This document shows, one piece after another, positions 1 to 12,537 of a DNA stretch of 64,000 nt (position 1 is its first letter; each line of letters begins with the position of its first letter). A program made the position numbers and the translations under genes. This stretch comes from Halichoerus grypus (lineage: Eukaryota > Chordata > Mammalia > Carnivora > Phocidae), in the NCBI RefSeq assembly GCF_964656455.1, contig NC_135715.1:165694437-165758436 (forward strand). The letters are read 5' to 3'. Under the pieces are notes generated by a model. That model did no database searches. It saw only the letters and a list, made by a program, of their open reading frames with translations, and was not told the origin of the DNA.

Positions 1-1584
1 AAAGCCCCATGGGCTGTCCATTCAGATGGGCTCAATACTCTTTCATCTCTCTCTGTTTTCGTTGACACCAGCTGTGTCTACCTTAATCCTCCCTGTGAGT
101 TTACATCTTTTTTCTTAATAATCTATAAGCAAACCATAGAAAAGAGGCATGTGTTGACTAGAAAGTAATGGTTGGGGAGCAGGTGATGGGAAGAAAAGGC
201 AAAGGAAAAAAAGTGTAATGGGTAGCAAATTCCTTTTTATAAAATGTCAGAGAAGCCAACAGCATATTTAATGAGCCTTGATTTGACTCAAAGCATCAGT
301 GGAAGCTACGGTTCTTAAACATCATCCAATACCTGAAACAAAGGAATGTTAATATCCCAAATCTCTGACAAGAATCTCAAAGTACTTCCCACAAATTATC
401 TTTTTTTGTAAGTGTCATAGAGGACAAATATGTTTCATGATTTTGAAGGCGTTAATGACCATTAACATGGAATATAATTAGCCTAGTAGATGCTATGTAA
501 TGCTGGTATTTTGCAAACATGTTTCCAGTAAATAGCACTACCTAAGTAAGTTGTGCTACTTTAATTCCCCTTTTCCTAATAGGGATGAAATGGTATTTTA
601 ATGGATTTCTGAACCCTTCAGTGTGTAAAGGATAAGAAGTAGGAGGTAGAAGGAAAATCAGTGCATCTTGGTCAAATCTCCTGGTCCAAAGGATATGTGA
701 ATGCATTGACAGGATAAGAGGGGAGGGTCTGAAAGAGAAAAAAAAAAAAAGAACAAAGACAACAAAAGTCCTGAAAATACACTGTCATGACCAACTATCT
801 GAAGAATCCAATTAAGAACATATTAATTGAGTGACATCTAGGTTGGTACATTCACTGATGGACAATGCCTGATTGTGGTTCCACCTGCAGAAGGCAGCAG
901 GTTGGAACCCTGTGTTGAGGTTTATAGAAAAAACAGTGCTGATGCTGTGATCTACAAGGAAAAACAGGGCAACAAAAGCATCAAAGACAGAGAATACCCT
1001 AGGCAACATCTAGGGAATTTTCAGCATATTATTATTTCATTTCTCTTTCAAAGGAAAAAAAACAATCTTTAATATGAACTGCCAAGGTGGGGGTGGGGTG
1101 GGGAAAGGAGGGAAGGGGCATCTCTCCAGAGAGACAGGAGCCTGGCCTGGAAGTGATGGGCAAGGCTGAGATGCTGAGTGCTCTGCAGTAACCCATGGCA
1201 ACAGCCATTCCCAGAACAGCTGTCAAGTAGTGACTTAAATGGATGACCCTAGTGCTGGGTTTGTTTTTATTTGGTTGCTTGTTTTTTAACCCTGATATAT
1301 AGCTCTGAACACCAAGGAACTCTCTTTTTTGGAAGAAATAAACTGGCAAATATTTTAGGTTCTGAATGCACCTTTTCTGAAATACCCAAGGGAAACAATT
1401 TTGCTTCCAGGAGCACCAAAGAACTGGTTAATGTATTACCGTTAAAAGCCCAAATCCCAAAATTTAGTACATGTCTTGTGCAAGTACTATCATTCTAATT
1501 AATGCTTTCTGCCACTTTTAAGAAAATAGTGCTGCGTGCCCCGTTTCTCCCCTCCTATTCTAGCCCAGCCGAGGCACATTACCT
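1..1584. other. Unique non-coding sequence, no gene seen
   Basis: I see no recognisable repeat family, RNA gene or exon here. A short A-run lies near 741-752 and a G-rich patch at 1088-1118. The open frames (65 to 105 codons) sit on both strands, overlap one another and show no domain, so I treat them as chance. Confidence 0.6.
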
Positions 1585-1800
1585 GGATCTGAGCCCTAAC
1601 TCCTCCACCAATTAGTTATCTATTTCAAGGCAGCCATGGACCATCTCCATACCTCAGTTTATATAGCTAGAAAATGAGGGTAATCATATGACCTACTTGC
1701 TAGCAATACTGTGAGAATTAAATGAGTTCATGCAGGTAGAGCACTTAGCACAGTGCATGGCTCATGAGAAATGTCCGGTAAAAGTTAGCTAGCTATTATT
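1585..1800 (+). mobile_element. MIR SINE remnant
   Basis: This is an ancient tRNA-derived mammalian-wide SINE. The diverged core reads CCTCAGTTT followed by AAAATGAGGGTAAT, then GTGAGAATTAAATGAGTTCATGCA. The tail-side segment GCACTTAGCACAGTGCATGGC leads into GTTAGCTAGCTATTATT, which matches the usual order of the MIR 3' half. No target duplication remains, as expected at this age. Confidence 0.85.
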
Positions 1801-4800
1801 ACCATATTTTATCAAAAGCAAAATGCCATCCATTGTACAATACACCATTATTTTATGTGCCACTAAGAAAGAAAAATTGATGCCAATAAATTACAATACT
1901 TCCTTGCAGTTTTTCATTTTATACCATTTCAAAAGTTCTTTGAAACTTATTAGATATGTATTTTATCATATATCCCTCTTGTACATACATTAAAAGGGAA
2001 ATGTAAGTTAAATAAATACTTTAATGGATTCCTAAAACTTTTCAGCCTTAGAGCCTGATTCTACCGAATCTCTTTTTGAATTATCAGAGCTCTGTACCAA
2101 GACCACCCTGGAACACTGCTGATCACACAAAACTAGGTTTATTAAACTTGCTGAGCAAGAGAAACCACCACCTTGAAAGAGTCTCAGCAGTGTTTTCAAA
2201 AGGCGAGTCAGGGAAGTCCTCAGTAGTCGTAGGGTGCTTTGGGAGAGAAGGTAATAAATGAGCGGGAATAGGTCAGAGTTTGTAATGAGGTGAGGTGCTG
2301 GAAGCCAGTGATCTTATCCTGGCACGAATGGGTCAGAACGAGCTGGTATTAAAACACTTCCAACTTGGTTTGCTGTGCATCTCATGGTTTGCATAATTTG
2401 TCTGCTTGGCCAATCACACCACAGTTTTGCAAGCTGTGGTTTCTATTTTGTTTCTGATCCACTGTCATCAATGTCCACGTTTTTCTGCCCAACATCATGC
2501 TCTGTGCCTTGAATAGTGTCGGTGATGCAATGCTTCTTATTGCCTCCAGGCCTGCCTTTGCAATAGCTGGAACCCATTCTGAAAATATTAACGCCCAGGT
2601 ACATAGTATTGACAGCCACATCACAGCTGCGGCCAGGCTGATGATGATTTTGATATGCCTCCTGATTTCAGAAATCATGTGAAATTATGAAAAGATGGTG
2701 ATCTTAGAATCAAAGAAATGCAGAAATAATTTGATCACAATAAAATCTAATTCTCATCTTGGAGAGTGGGACCAACTCTGTGTTTATAGTCCCATGAAAC
2801 AACTGGCCAACTGTGGGAGATACGTCAAAAGATGTATCATAAAACTATAGCATAAGAATAATTATGCCCCTATAGGCAGGCCCTTACCCCCCTCTATGAG
2901 CCCAAAGGGAAGTTCTTATTGCTTGTTTAGTTCTGATCCTTATAATTTTAGTATTAATTTTGTTTCCTCAACTGAACAACTCACTAATTTTTCAAAGTTT
3001 TCTCTACAGAGAAGTATCTGGTTACAGAAGAAATTATCTAAGCCACGTAGACAGGAAATGTCCAGTGGGTTTTGCCTATGGTATTGCCATGCCACAGGAT
3101 GAAACTAGAAAAGATAAAGATACTCAAAGGTACATTTTAAATTGGATCTCTAAAAATGGGATGGATCTGAACTTCGTTCCATTGTAACGTTCCCAATGGC
3201 AAAAACTAAAAAGGAGCACAATGGCAGCTCTCAAGAAGATAAGTCCAAGAGCAAGCAATCCATAAGGACCCCAACCTTTGGACTCACTGTGATTTCCAAG
3301 AAGCAGTGAGTGTATGTGCCCATTAATGTGCTGGGTGGGTTTGCAGAGGAAGAGAACTGAAAATCTATTTATAGTATCAATATTATTATAATATAGTATC
3401 AACCTCGAAAAGATTACCCAAAGTGTCACAGGTAGACATAATGGCTGTATCATCTTATGACTGGTATGAGTCAAGGATGAAATCTCATCCCAGGAAACCC
3501 TTTAAAGTTCCCATATGGTGAATAGGTGTTGGAGCTCCATCCCCTCCTAATCCTGAATGGGAATTCACATCAAAATGACACTAAGTCTGAAAACAAGCAT
3601 AAAGAAACCCAATAAGGATCTGATTTCTCCATGACTATTTTGGTATTTTTGGGGGGGGATATGAAAAATCTGTTTTGTTTTGTTTTTTTTAACAAAAGAA
3701 ATGTGAGCTACCCCAGCATTGTTAATGTCCCGAACATAAGCTTTGTATGCCTGCTGGGTAATCCATACTGGGTGGCATCTTAGTTTGCTTCTGGATCAGG
3801 AAATGCTCTTGGCTTTAGACTGTGCAAAATGGAGACATTCAAATAAAACTGTGAACTTTTTTGTGTTCATTTGTAAGCAAAATCCCTCCCCTACCCCTTT
3901 CCTAACCCAGTGTCAAATGGGTTGTTTCTTCAAGTACGATTCAGATTTTCTTCACTGCAGATTATTCACCCCGTTGGGTTTCTTTATCTGAAATTATCCT
4001 GGGGAACCTTTGTATTTGAAGTACAAAATGATATGAAAAGTCAAGTTAAAAAAAAAAAGGCAAACCTAAAAGCCGGAGGCGGGTGTTGGAAGCAGGAAAA
4101 TCATTCCTTGAACTCCCCAGGAGTTGATCAAAGAGACAGCCATAAATTGCAACAAAGGCAGAGATCTACTCTGCTCTGAAAGCCAGCCAGAAACACTGGA
4201 AATGTTTCATTATTTATTTCATTAGTTCTGTGATAGCAATCTCTACTGACAAGATTTGCAAATCTAATCATTTATTAATGAAACGTGTCTGGTGGATTGT
4301 GCCCAAGATCTTCCTTAGGTCTCAGCCTCTGCAGGGCTGAAGCCCTTGGCTAACTGCCAGCTTGCTCTCTTGCCACGATATGACATTGGGATTTCCAAGG
4401 TCCTCACCAGGGACTCTCTGAGCTCACAGGGACATTCAAAGATGGCTTCCAGGCTCAGCCCTGCTCTAAGGACCAGCAGGATGGCCACTTCCCAGCATGA
4501 GTATAGCCAACATGGTTACTTCTATTCATAGAAAAACATTCTCTGAGGATGACAACACGGGTGTGCGATTTTAAGTCATGGTGCAGACGGGAACGAATCT
4601 TTCAAGCTCTATTTGCATTGTTGCTACTCACCCTGACGCAGAGAAGGCTTAACCTGACTCTTGACTAAGACATTGATTTTTCCTGGAAATTTCACTGTGG
4701 TTTCAGATATTTCAAAAATCTTAGCCTGTTTCCTTGGCAACCGTCTAAGCCTTATTCCCTATGAACCAATGTGGCATGATGCATCAGTAAACAGCCAAGC

Positions 4801-5292
4801 AGCAGTCACCCAACTTGCAGGCTTCCTGAAGATTTCCTGGAAAGCGATCCCTGCCCTGAGCTATTTCTCAGGCACTGTTGTTGATATTCCACAGAGCGCA
4901 GCTAAAAAAATAATAAAAGTTCCATAACCATGTGCATGGGGAACAACAGCGTTTATGGAGATAATGAAATGCAGAAATGAAAACCCCTCAGCAAAGCCCC
5001 TTTAGATGTGCCTAAGCTCTGTTCATTAATCTGTGATAATTAGACTTATTTGCAGAGGTTAACAGCAGTGGCACATGGTAATTAAGCACTCCCTCTCTAC
5101 CAGAGGGACCGAAAATGCTTCTCGTATGACGTGTGTCCACTCTTCAGGACATTTTGTGCTTGTTTCACAGCTCACGTTTCCTATAGGAGAAAGAAATTGT
5201 ATTCTATACAACCAGGACCAGACCTTACTTCCTATCATGAGTGGCAACATCAAATTCTAGTTGTAAGCTCTGCAATGAGAGTGACGTAGGGT
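1801..5292. other. Unique AT-rich sequence, no gene seen
   Basis: I recognise no repeat family or RNA gene across this stretch. At 2382-2678 on the minus strand there is a 98-codon open frame rich in hydrophobic residues, but no known protein is recognisable and no splice or promoter context supports it. The part from about 4930 to 5060 is rich in ATTA-type homeodomain core words and reads like unique, possibly constrained sequence. That is an impression only. Confidence 0.5.
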
Positions 5293-5425
5293 GAGAATTC
5301 TTGTCTCCAAACACTGACTGGCTGTATCACCTTGGGAGGGTTGTTAAATCCTTTGCCTTAGTTTCCCCATCTGTAAAATGGAGATAAAAATATCTCCATC
5401 AGTGTGTTGCTGTGACTATTTAATA
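5293..5425 (+). mobile_element. MIR SINE remnant
   Basis: The MIR core is clear: CTGTATCACCTTGGGAGGGT, then TTAGTTTCCCCATCTGTAAA and ATGGAGATAAAAATA. The next element is a MIR in the opposite orientation, so the two form an inverted pair with almost no spacer. Confidence 0.85.
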
Positions 5426-5431
5426 ATGACA

Positions 5432-5590
5432 ACAATGATAATAGCTAACACTCATTGTATGTTTACAATATGCCACGCACTATTCTAAGCCCCTCACCTA
5501 TACCCGTTAAATCTCATTTTACAAGTGAGGAAATTAGAGCACAATGGACCGAGTACCTTGCCCAAAACTAAAACTTTGGGAGCATGTAAG
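5432..5590 (-). mobile_element. MIR SINE remnant, antisense
   Basis: Read on the plus strand this is reverse-complement MIR: GATAATAGCTAACACTCATTG, then ATATGCCACGCACTATTCTA, CTCATTTTACAAGTGAGGAA and CCTTGCCCAA. It abuts the plus-strand MIR at 5293-5425. Confidence 0.8.
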
Positions 5591-5857
5591 TTCATCTACT
5601 TTGAGGCATCCAAGTCCCTTGTGAGCAAACTTCCCCAAAATGGACATGGACTCACTGTTCTGAAAAATTTATTTTCTCTCTCTCCTCTAGAATAAGAATA
5701 ATATTTATGCATGCACTGAAACAACTTTGTCCTTGGCAACAATCACCATGTAGGTTTAGGCTAGGCACTGTGGCATAATCCTATCTATGAAGAAATCCAT
5801 TAATAAAGAATTACTGGAATTCACAAAAGAGATGATCCGCTTCTCCCCAGTTGTAGT

Positions 5858-5955
5858 AATTGCACTAAATGAGAAAGTAAATGCAAAGCCCTTAGTATGT
5901 ATGGTGCTTTGTGCATACTAAGTGCTCAATAAACAGTGGCTAGCATTATTATAGA
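5858..5955 (+). mobile_element. MIR 3' fragment
   Basis: AAATGCAAAGCCCTTAGTAT followed by GTGCATACTAAGTGCTCAAT and AAACAGTGGCTAGCATTATT is the MIR 3' end. Only about 100 bp survives. Confidence 0.65.
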
Positions 5956-6117
5956 ACTGAATGTGCGGGAGAGCTGCCCAAAGGGTGAATCATATTTTTC
6001 ACTTCACTTATGCACATGACTATGGACATACTCAAGATTGCAGTCATCCCTAAGTTCATACACAGTACAATTTTGATCCATTCCAGTGCCATTTGCAGCA
6101 TTAAGAGGGAAGAAGAA

Positions 6118-6321
6118 GGGGCCCCTGGGTGGCTTAGTTGGTTAAGCTCCTGCTTTCAGCTCAGGTCATGATCCCAGGGTCCTGGGATCAAGCCCGACAT
6201 CGGGCTCCCTGCTAAGCAGGGAGTCTGCCTTTCCCTCTCCATCTGGCTCTCCCCCAGCTTTTGCACTCTCGTGCGCTGTCTCTCTCTCTCTCAAATAAAT
6301 AAATAAAATCTTTTTTAAAAA
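6118..6321 (+). mobile_element. Can-SINE (SINEC), full length
   Basis: This is a tRNA-derived carnivore SINE with an RNA polymerase III-type head. It begins CCCCTGGGTGGCTTAGTTGG, carries a B-box-like GGGATCAAGCCC, then a CT-rich part, and ends AAATAAATAAATAAAATC with a short A tail. AGGGAAGAAGAA at 6106-6117 recurs at 6322-6333 as the target-site duplication. It inserted at the 5' edge of the LINE-1 that follows. Several substitutions mark it as one of the older copies here. Confidence 0.95.
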
Positions 6322-6333
6322 AGGGAAGAAGAA

Positions 6334-7650
6334 ATGAAACTAAACCCCTATCTTATACCATACACAAAAATAGATGTGTTTGAATCAAAATGGATTCAAG
6401 ACTTGAATGTAAGACCTTAAACCATAGAACTCCTAGAAGAAAACAATTGGTAAACTCCATGACATTGATCTTGGCAATATTTTTGGGGGGGTTGAAACCA
6501 AAACAAAGGCAACCAAAGCAAAAATAAACATGTGGGACTATATCAAACTAAAAAGCTTCCGCACATCAAAAGAAACCATCAGCAAAAGGAAAGGTAAGCT
6601 AGGGAATGGGAGGAAATATTTGCAAACCACATATCCAATAAGGGGTTAATATCCAAAATATATAAGAAACTCATATAATTCAATGGCAAAACAGAACAAA
6701 ACAAAAACCACTAACAACCCAGTTGAAAAATGGGCAAAGGACTTGAAAAGACATTTTTCCAAAGAAGGCATGCAAATGGCCAACAGGTACATGAAAAGGT
6801 GGGTAACATCACTATCATCATCAGGGAAAGGCAAATCGAGAACACAGAGAAAAGAGAATGCTTGCACACTGCTGGTGGGAATGCAAACTGGTGTGACCAC
6901 AATGGAAAACAGTATGGCGTTCCTCAAGAAATTAAAAATAGAACTACCATATGATCCAGCAATTTCATGTCTGGGTATATCTCCAAAGGAAACAAAATCA
7001 CTATCTCAAAGAGATCTCTGTGCTCCCATGTCAGCTGCAGCATTATTCACAATCGCCAAGGTGGGGAAACAGCCCAAGTGTCAGCCGACCTATGAATGGA
7101 TAAAGAATATGTGACATATATATATAATTGAGTATTTTTCAGCAGTTAAAAAAAGGGAAATTTTGCCATTTGTGCCATGGATAAAACTGGAGGGCATTAG
7201 GCTCAGTGAAATAAGCCAGACAGAGAAAAACAAATACTGCATGGTATCACTTAGCTGTAGAACATAAAAAATAATAATAAAAATTGAACTCATAGAAACA
7301 GGGAGAGTAGAATTGTGGTTGCTAGGGTCTGGTGGGGGCTGGTATGGTGCGAGGAACTGACTAAGGAGAGGCTGGTAAAAGGGCACAACTTTCAGTTATA
7401 AGATGAGTAAGGTCTGAAGATCTAATGTATAACATGATGACTACAGTTGATAAGACTGTATCGTATAATTGAAATTTGCTAAGAGAGTAGAATTTAAGGG
7501 GGCTCTCCAAAAGAAAGGTAAATATGTAAAGTGATGGATGTGTTAATTAACTTGATGGTGGGAATCGCTTCACAATGTCTATGTATAGCCAATCATCATG
7601 TTGTACACCTTAAATATATTATAATTTAGTCAATTACGCCTCAATAAGTA
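6334..7650 (+). mobile_element. 5'-truncated LINE-1 (ORF2 C-terminus and 3' UTR)
   Basis: This LINE-1 retains the end of ORF2 and the 3' untranslated region. The longest surviving frame, 6683-7114, translates to the ORF2 C-terminal region: [13 protein letters not shown], then [34 protein letters not shown] and PTYEWIKNM. Upstream ORF2 sequence from 6334 is broken by stops and shifts. The element ends near GTTGTACACCTTAAATAT and a purine-rich tail. It is dead: no ORF1, reverse-transcriptase core or promoter remains. The plus-strand open frame is a relic, not a gene. Confidence 0.93.
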
Positions 7651-7651
7651 T

Positions 7652-7812
7652 AGAGGAAAAAAAGGAGGAAGAGAAAAAAGAGAAGGAGAGATAAGAAGGA
7701 AGGTAGGGTTTAGGGAGGGAGGATGGGGAATGGGGAAGAGAGGGAGGAAAAGAGACAGAGACAGAGAGATAGACACAGAGAGAGAAGAGAGAGACAGAGA
7801 AAGAGAGAAAAA
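7652..7812 (+). repeat. Purine-rich (GA)n tract
   Basis: About 160 bp are almost purely A and G on the plus strand, including runs such as GAGAGAAGAGAGAGACAGAG. It directly follows the LINE-1 3' end, so it probably grew from the element's A-rich tail. The minus-strand frames across it (long Ser/Leu/Phe strings) are artefacts of low complexity. Confidence 0.9.
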
Positions 7813-10800
7813 CAGGAAACATACCTTTAGAAAAGTAACCAAACTTTCCAGTCCTCAAATCTAAGAAAGTGGAATTAAAAAGTCTCAGGTCCTAAGAAGA
7901 GGAGAAGGGTTTTGCCTGTATTTAAATTGTTACCAAATCAGAAAGTGGTAACAGAATAATAGCTGCTTTTCCTCAAGACAAGGGTTCATTTTCAACTAAT
8001 ATTCCAGGATAGCCTCACCTTTGTTACCTTTGTTCTTTATTCATGTTGTGGTTGAAGCCATCCTCATGTTTCTCACAGGCAGTCTAGAATAAGGATCTCC
8101 GCAGAGAAATGAAAGCCCAAAGCCCAAGCTTGGCTGATTTTCCACACACAGCTGGTACATTCATTAGCAGTTCCTGACTCTTCTCTCTGCACCAGTGTGC
8201 AAATGGGCAGCATGGTGCTTGTTTTTGCAAATCCTCTTTTTTACTTTTTTTTTTTTTTTTGGCTTTTGAAAGACAAGCATTGACACTTCCCACAAAGAAA
8301 GAAAATCCCTTGCAGCACCAAGGAAAGAATTAAAGGAGCTCTAAGGAACGATCTGGGAAGTTCCACCAGTCCTCATTCACATGGGAAACGGGTCCCACAC
8401 ATTCCTGCCTCAGATGAGAACAGGAGAGCTCCCGTTTACTCTTGGTCCTTACCTCTGTCCTCTGACCTGGATCTCCCCTGCAAAATCAACCTTATTCGGC
8501 TTGTGGGTGCGCCACTGTTACAGAAAACGGGGCAATGCAGGAGCCAACACAGCCCTGATTGTTTAAGGGGTTTTGGGGGGCGGTGAGGGGGTAATTTTCT
8601 AAACTGGCAACAAAGGGCATATTTGGGTGGGGTTTTACATTCATGCACAGAAAGGGACACAAGATCTAACTCATTGTTCAGGAGGAGACCTTCCTATGCC
8701 ACCATTCTACAGTATTGAATGAACTCAATGGAGCGGAGCTTTCCAAAACCATTCGTACATCACTTCACATTGTCAGATTTCCGGCACATGCATGATTCTT
8801 TCCATTTTCCTTTCCTTAATTGGACCAGACAGAATGTGAATTCCAGCCTTTACCTGAGAGCTGACCCGTCTTCTCATTCGATAGTCCCTTTATTTAAGTT
8901 TCCTTTTCCCCTGGTTTATGACAGTGGATGTGATGATACAGATAAGGTTCTATGTGTGATTATTAAAGTTGTGTGTCTTGTGCCTGAATTAAGAGAATCT
9001 AAGCTGAACGACAAAGATTGGAAGAGATAGAGAAAGATTCCTCTTGTTAAAGTAAATTAATTAGTTGGATTTATATGAGGAGACAGAAGGGAGGAAGCCA
9101 GGCTGTGTCCCATATTAATAACTCACTTGGGAGAAGCCAGATTGGATTGAAAGCAAAAGAAGGGGGCGGGGGAGCACCGTGCCAGTTTATAAGAGAAGTA
9201 GCCTTAGTTTTCCTCTCTTCGCACTCCATAACCCTTACATCCACAGACACACATCCTCATTCCTGACATGAAAATGATGTCATCTTTCTTTTTGACTCAC
9301 CAACCAGACTACATTAATCCCCTGCCGCGTGAGGGCCAGCAGGAGGCCGCTGAAGGGACTTCAGGCCTGTGAATAAGTGATGACCCAGTGGTTAGGGGCG
9401 GCAGCCTAGATACATTCAGGATGCATTAAAGCAATTAGCTGGAAGAGGAGAGAGAGTATAATTTCCAATCCCCAAGAAAGACCAGGCCAGGCTTGGAACA
9501 GGGTGAGGAGCTCTACAGCTGAGGGCTGGGAAGAACCACTTAGCAAAACAGCTTCACATGAAAGGGAATGTGGTGTCTACCCCTTGGCCTTATTTGGTAC
9601 TAGTGCCATTTAGGGGGGGATTTCAGGATCATGGGAGCCATGCAACACAAAACTTGTGCAAATCAGTGTACTTGAAGCAGCCTTGTCACAATGAGTCCAA
9701 ATCATGCTTTGCAACCTGGTGGCTCACAGGTAGAATCTGGCCCAGGAGTGTTTTTCGCTTGACCTGACTTTGAGCCAATATTTAAAAATCTGGAGACTTC
9801 ACGAAACACTGGCAAGTCTGAAAAATGCTGGGCTGGCCTTCCTCTCTGACACCAAGCTGCTCGAGCTGAGGGCAGGCTTTCCTCCTATACCCACCTTGTG
9901 CTCTGCACGGGACCACGGGCCTCACGACTCCCTACCACTGTCCTCCCGACCCACTTCACTCATTTCCTTGACTCCTTTCCTTCTACATGGACCCTGTAGG
10001 CATTTGAGCCTGTGACGTCTACTTTAAATGGCTTCTGAGTTAGGCTCAACCAGAAATAAAAGGTTAGAATCTGGAGCTCCTCAGTGCAGTTTGCTCCTGA
10101 AGGGTCGGCCGCTAGCCTTGCACAGGCTAGCCTCATCCACACTCAGCTCCTTCCGCCCGGTCAGGAATGGTGGCCCTGAAGTGACCATTAGAACAAAGGG
10201 ATAACTGAACGGGATTTTATATTCAGCGACAACCGCAGGCTGGGGCAGTATTGACGCCCACCAGAAGAAGCACAGTCAAAAATGTCACAAGTTAAATAAA
10301 ATGCCAGCCAAAGCATCTCAGAGATCCAGAAAGTGCTTGGCATATTCTGCGACGCGTACTTCGCAGAGCAGTGAGACGTGAGAACTAGCCCCTACCAAGC
10401 AGGAACTGGCTAGCCAAGGCCCACGGCGCTGATTTCTCCGAATAAGCCCTCGCCTCTTTCCATGACGTTCCCCCCTTGCTTAAGTCAGTAGAGCTTTGTC
10501 TAGATTGTGTTTCTTGTTCAGTTGAACTTCCCACTGGAAATGTTGTTTAAAGACAAAAGAGCTTCGATGACGTAAGGAAACCAAATCACACCTCTAAGAA
10601 ACTTCCTCCTCCTTCCCACCCTCCTCTGAGCCCTCAGATGCTTTTCTCACTTCTTGCTTTTAATCTCCCTTCTTGTCCTTCGCAACCACTCAGCCCAAAT
10701 GGGAATGAAGTGCTAAGTGGCTGCCCCCTCCTCCTTTCAGCCGGGCCACATCTCTGTGCCCCTGAAAGGCAGCTTCTAGACTGCGATTGGCACCAGAGGC

Positions 10801-11633
10801 CTATGTTGGCAATCCCTTTGCTGAACACTAGAGGACAAGGCATGGTTGTAAAAGGTGGCTGAGAAACCTGTGTGACTAGAGTGCCCCAAAAGAGACTGTA
10901 ACAGACTGCAGTAGAAAGTACCCGGTACTGGGTCAGAAAATGAATAATTCAAACTTCCCTCACATGCTGAATTAACCTTGACTCATTTCATGCTTCCCCG
11001 CTCCCATCACCCCGACTTCTGCTTCTCTCCAGGCTGGAGCTGGCTAGAGTCACTCAGGTGTGCATTTTAATCCCTCCAGGAAACTTCTTCTGCTCTATTT
11101 GGATCACAGAAAGTGAGAGCAGTTGGATAACTGGTGCTCGGCGCCCTGAGGAGGGGATGTCATATGGAAGCCTAAAGTGACAGGTCCTTGGGGCACTTGG
11201 GTCCTTGGGGTGGAAAATGACCACCAAAAAGTTTTTTCACTAATACTGATAGCCAGAAGCCAAAGCATCTTGGGATTTAGAAAATGTCCCTCTTCCTAGT
11301 TTCACAAACACTCATTCTTTTTAAGATTCTTTTTTTCCAACTTCCTTACTCACATTACCACCATCAGCAACAACAACCTCTTTCGCCCCAGACCCCAAAA
11401 CCCTCCTGTCTGACTCAGCTCTTGGAGGTCCGAAGGAGGGATTCTTACCTGCTTTAAAGTCACCTCTTCCGTCCCACAGTACAATTACAAAGGGTGGTGG
11501 TGTCTTCTCCCTCACTTCCCATATGAGGAAGCCACACAGGGGAGGACACTATGAAAGCTTCACTTTGACCTAAATCATCCTCATAGGCCTTTCTCTCTAA
11601 TGAGCTTGGCGGGAGGAGAGAACCAACAGACTT
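7813..11633. other. Unique non-coding sequence, no gene seen
   Basis: I see no repeat family, RNA gene or supported exon here. It contains a T-run at about 8240-8261 and a CTCF-like core at 9336-9349. The open frames (60 to 103 codons) lie on both strands and show no domains. GCTAGCC and GGCTAGC around 10105-10128 form a short 7-bp inverted repeat. Confidence 0.55.
9336..9349 (+). promoter_or_regulatory. Possible CTCF-like core
   Basis: CCAGCAGGAGGCCG matches the published CTCF core CCASYAGRKGGCRS at 12 of 14 positions by eye. It lies in unique sequence beside a GC-richer patch. A single motif of this strength is common by chance, so this is a candidate only. Confidence 0.25.
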
Positions 11634-12370
11634 GTGAAAAGATGCTCAACAGCACTCATCGAGGGAAATGCAAATCAAAACCACAGTGAGGTGTCACCTC
11701 ACACCTGTCGGAAGGGCTAAAATCAACAATGCAAGAAACAACAGGTGTTGGTGAAGTTGTGGAGAGAAAGGAGCCCTCGTGACTGTTGGTGGGAATGCAA
11801 ACTGGTGCAGCCACTCTGGAAAACAGCTTGGAGTTTCCTCAGAAAGTTACAACTAGAAATACCCTATGGTCTAGTAATCACACTACTGGATATGTACCCC
11901 AAAATACAAAAACACTAATTCAAAAGGATACATGCACCCTAATGTTTATTGCAGCATTATTTACAATAGTCAAACTATGGAAGCAGCCCAAGTGTCCATC
12001 GATTGATGAATGGATAAAGAAGAGGTTATATATATACATATATATATTACATATATATATACACACACACAATGGAACATTATTCAGCCATAAAAAGAAT
12101 GAAATCTTGCTATTTGCAACAACATGGATGGAGCTACCAAGCAAAATAAGTCAGTCAGAGAAAGACAAATACCATATGCTTTCACTCATATGTGGAATTT
12201 AAGAAACAAAACAAATAAGCAAAGGAAAAAAGAAAGAGAGAGAGAGAATGAAACAGCAAGAAACAGACTCTTTACTATAGAGAACAGACTGATGGTTACC
12301 AGAGGGGAGGTGGGTCACGGAGTGGGGAAAATAGTGGATGGGGATTAAAGAATACCCTTACCATGATAAA
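11634..12370 (+). mobile_element. 5'-truncated LINE-1 (ORF2 end and part of 3' UTR)
   Basis: The sequence starts inside ORF2 at GAAAAGATGCTCAACAGCAC and continues through the conserved C-terminal region. The frame at 11786-12202 reads VGMQTGAATLENSLEF and later FIAALFTIVKLWKQPKC. A (TA)n/(CA)n tract at about 12029-12071 interrupts it. It runs into a 3' UTR-like part near 12300-12350 and stops at an A/T run. It lacks ORF1 and the catalytic core, so it is inactive. It is less diverged from typical LINE-1 than the 6.3 kb copy. Confidence 0.92.
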
Positions 12371-12537
12371 AAAAAAATTTTTTTTTTAGAGAAATACTGT
12401 GTGTCTTAAAGGATATGGCACTGAAAGAAGATTGTATGCTCTGAGACAAAAATACATCTGGGTTTTGCCTTAAGAAGCTTGTACTTTTGGTAAAGACCAT
12501 TATGATAAAGTAATTTCTGTAAGAATTCTTTCAACAC
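12371..12537. other. Short unique spacer
   Basis: An A-run followed by a T-run ends the LINE-1. The rest is unique sequence with nothing recognised. Confidence 0.5.

Noticed and set aside
2382..2678. 98-codon minus-strand frame with a hydrophobic stretch
   Set aside because: I could not recognise any protein family, and no splice sites or neighbouring exons support it.
6683..7114. 143-codon plus-strand frame that looks protein-like
   Set aside because: It is the C-terminal end of LINE-1 ORF2 in a truncated element, so it is a transposon relic and not a host gene.
11786..12202. 138-codon plus-strand frame
   Set aside because: LINE-1 ORF2 C-terminus broken by a TA/CA microsatellite; no catalytic region.
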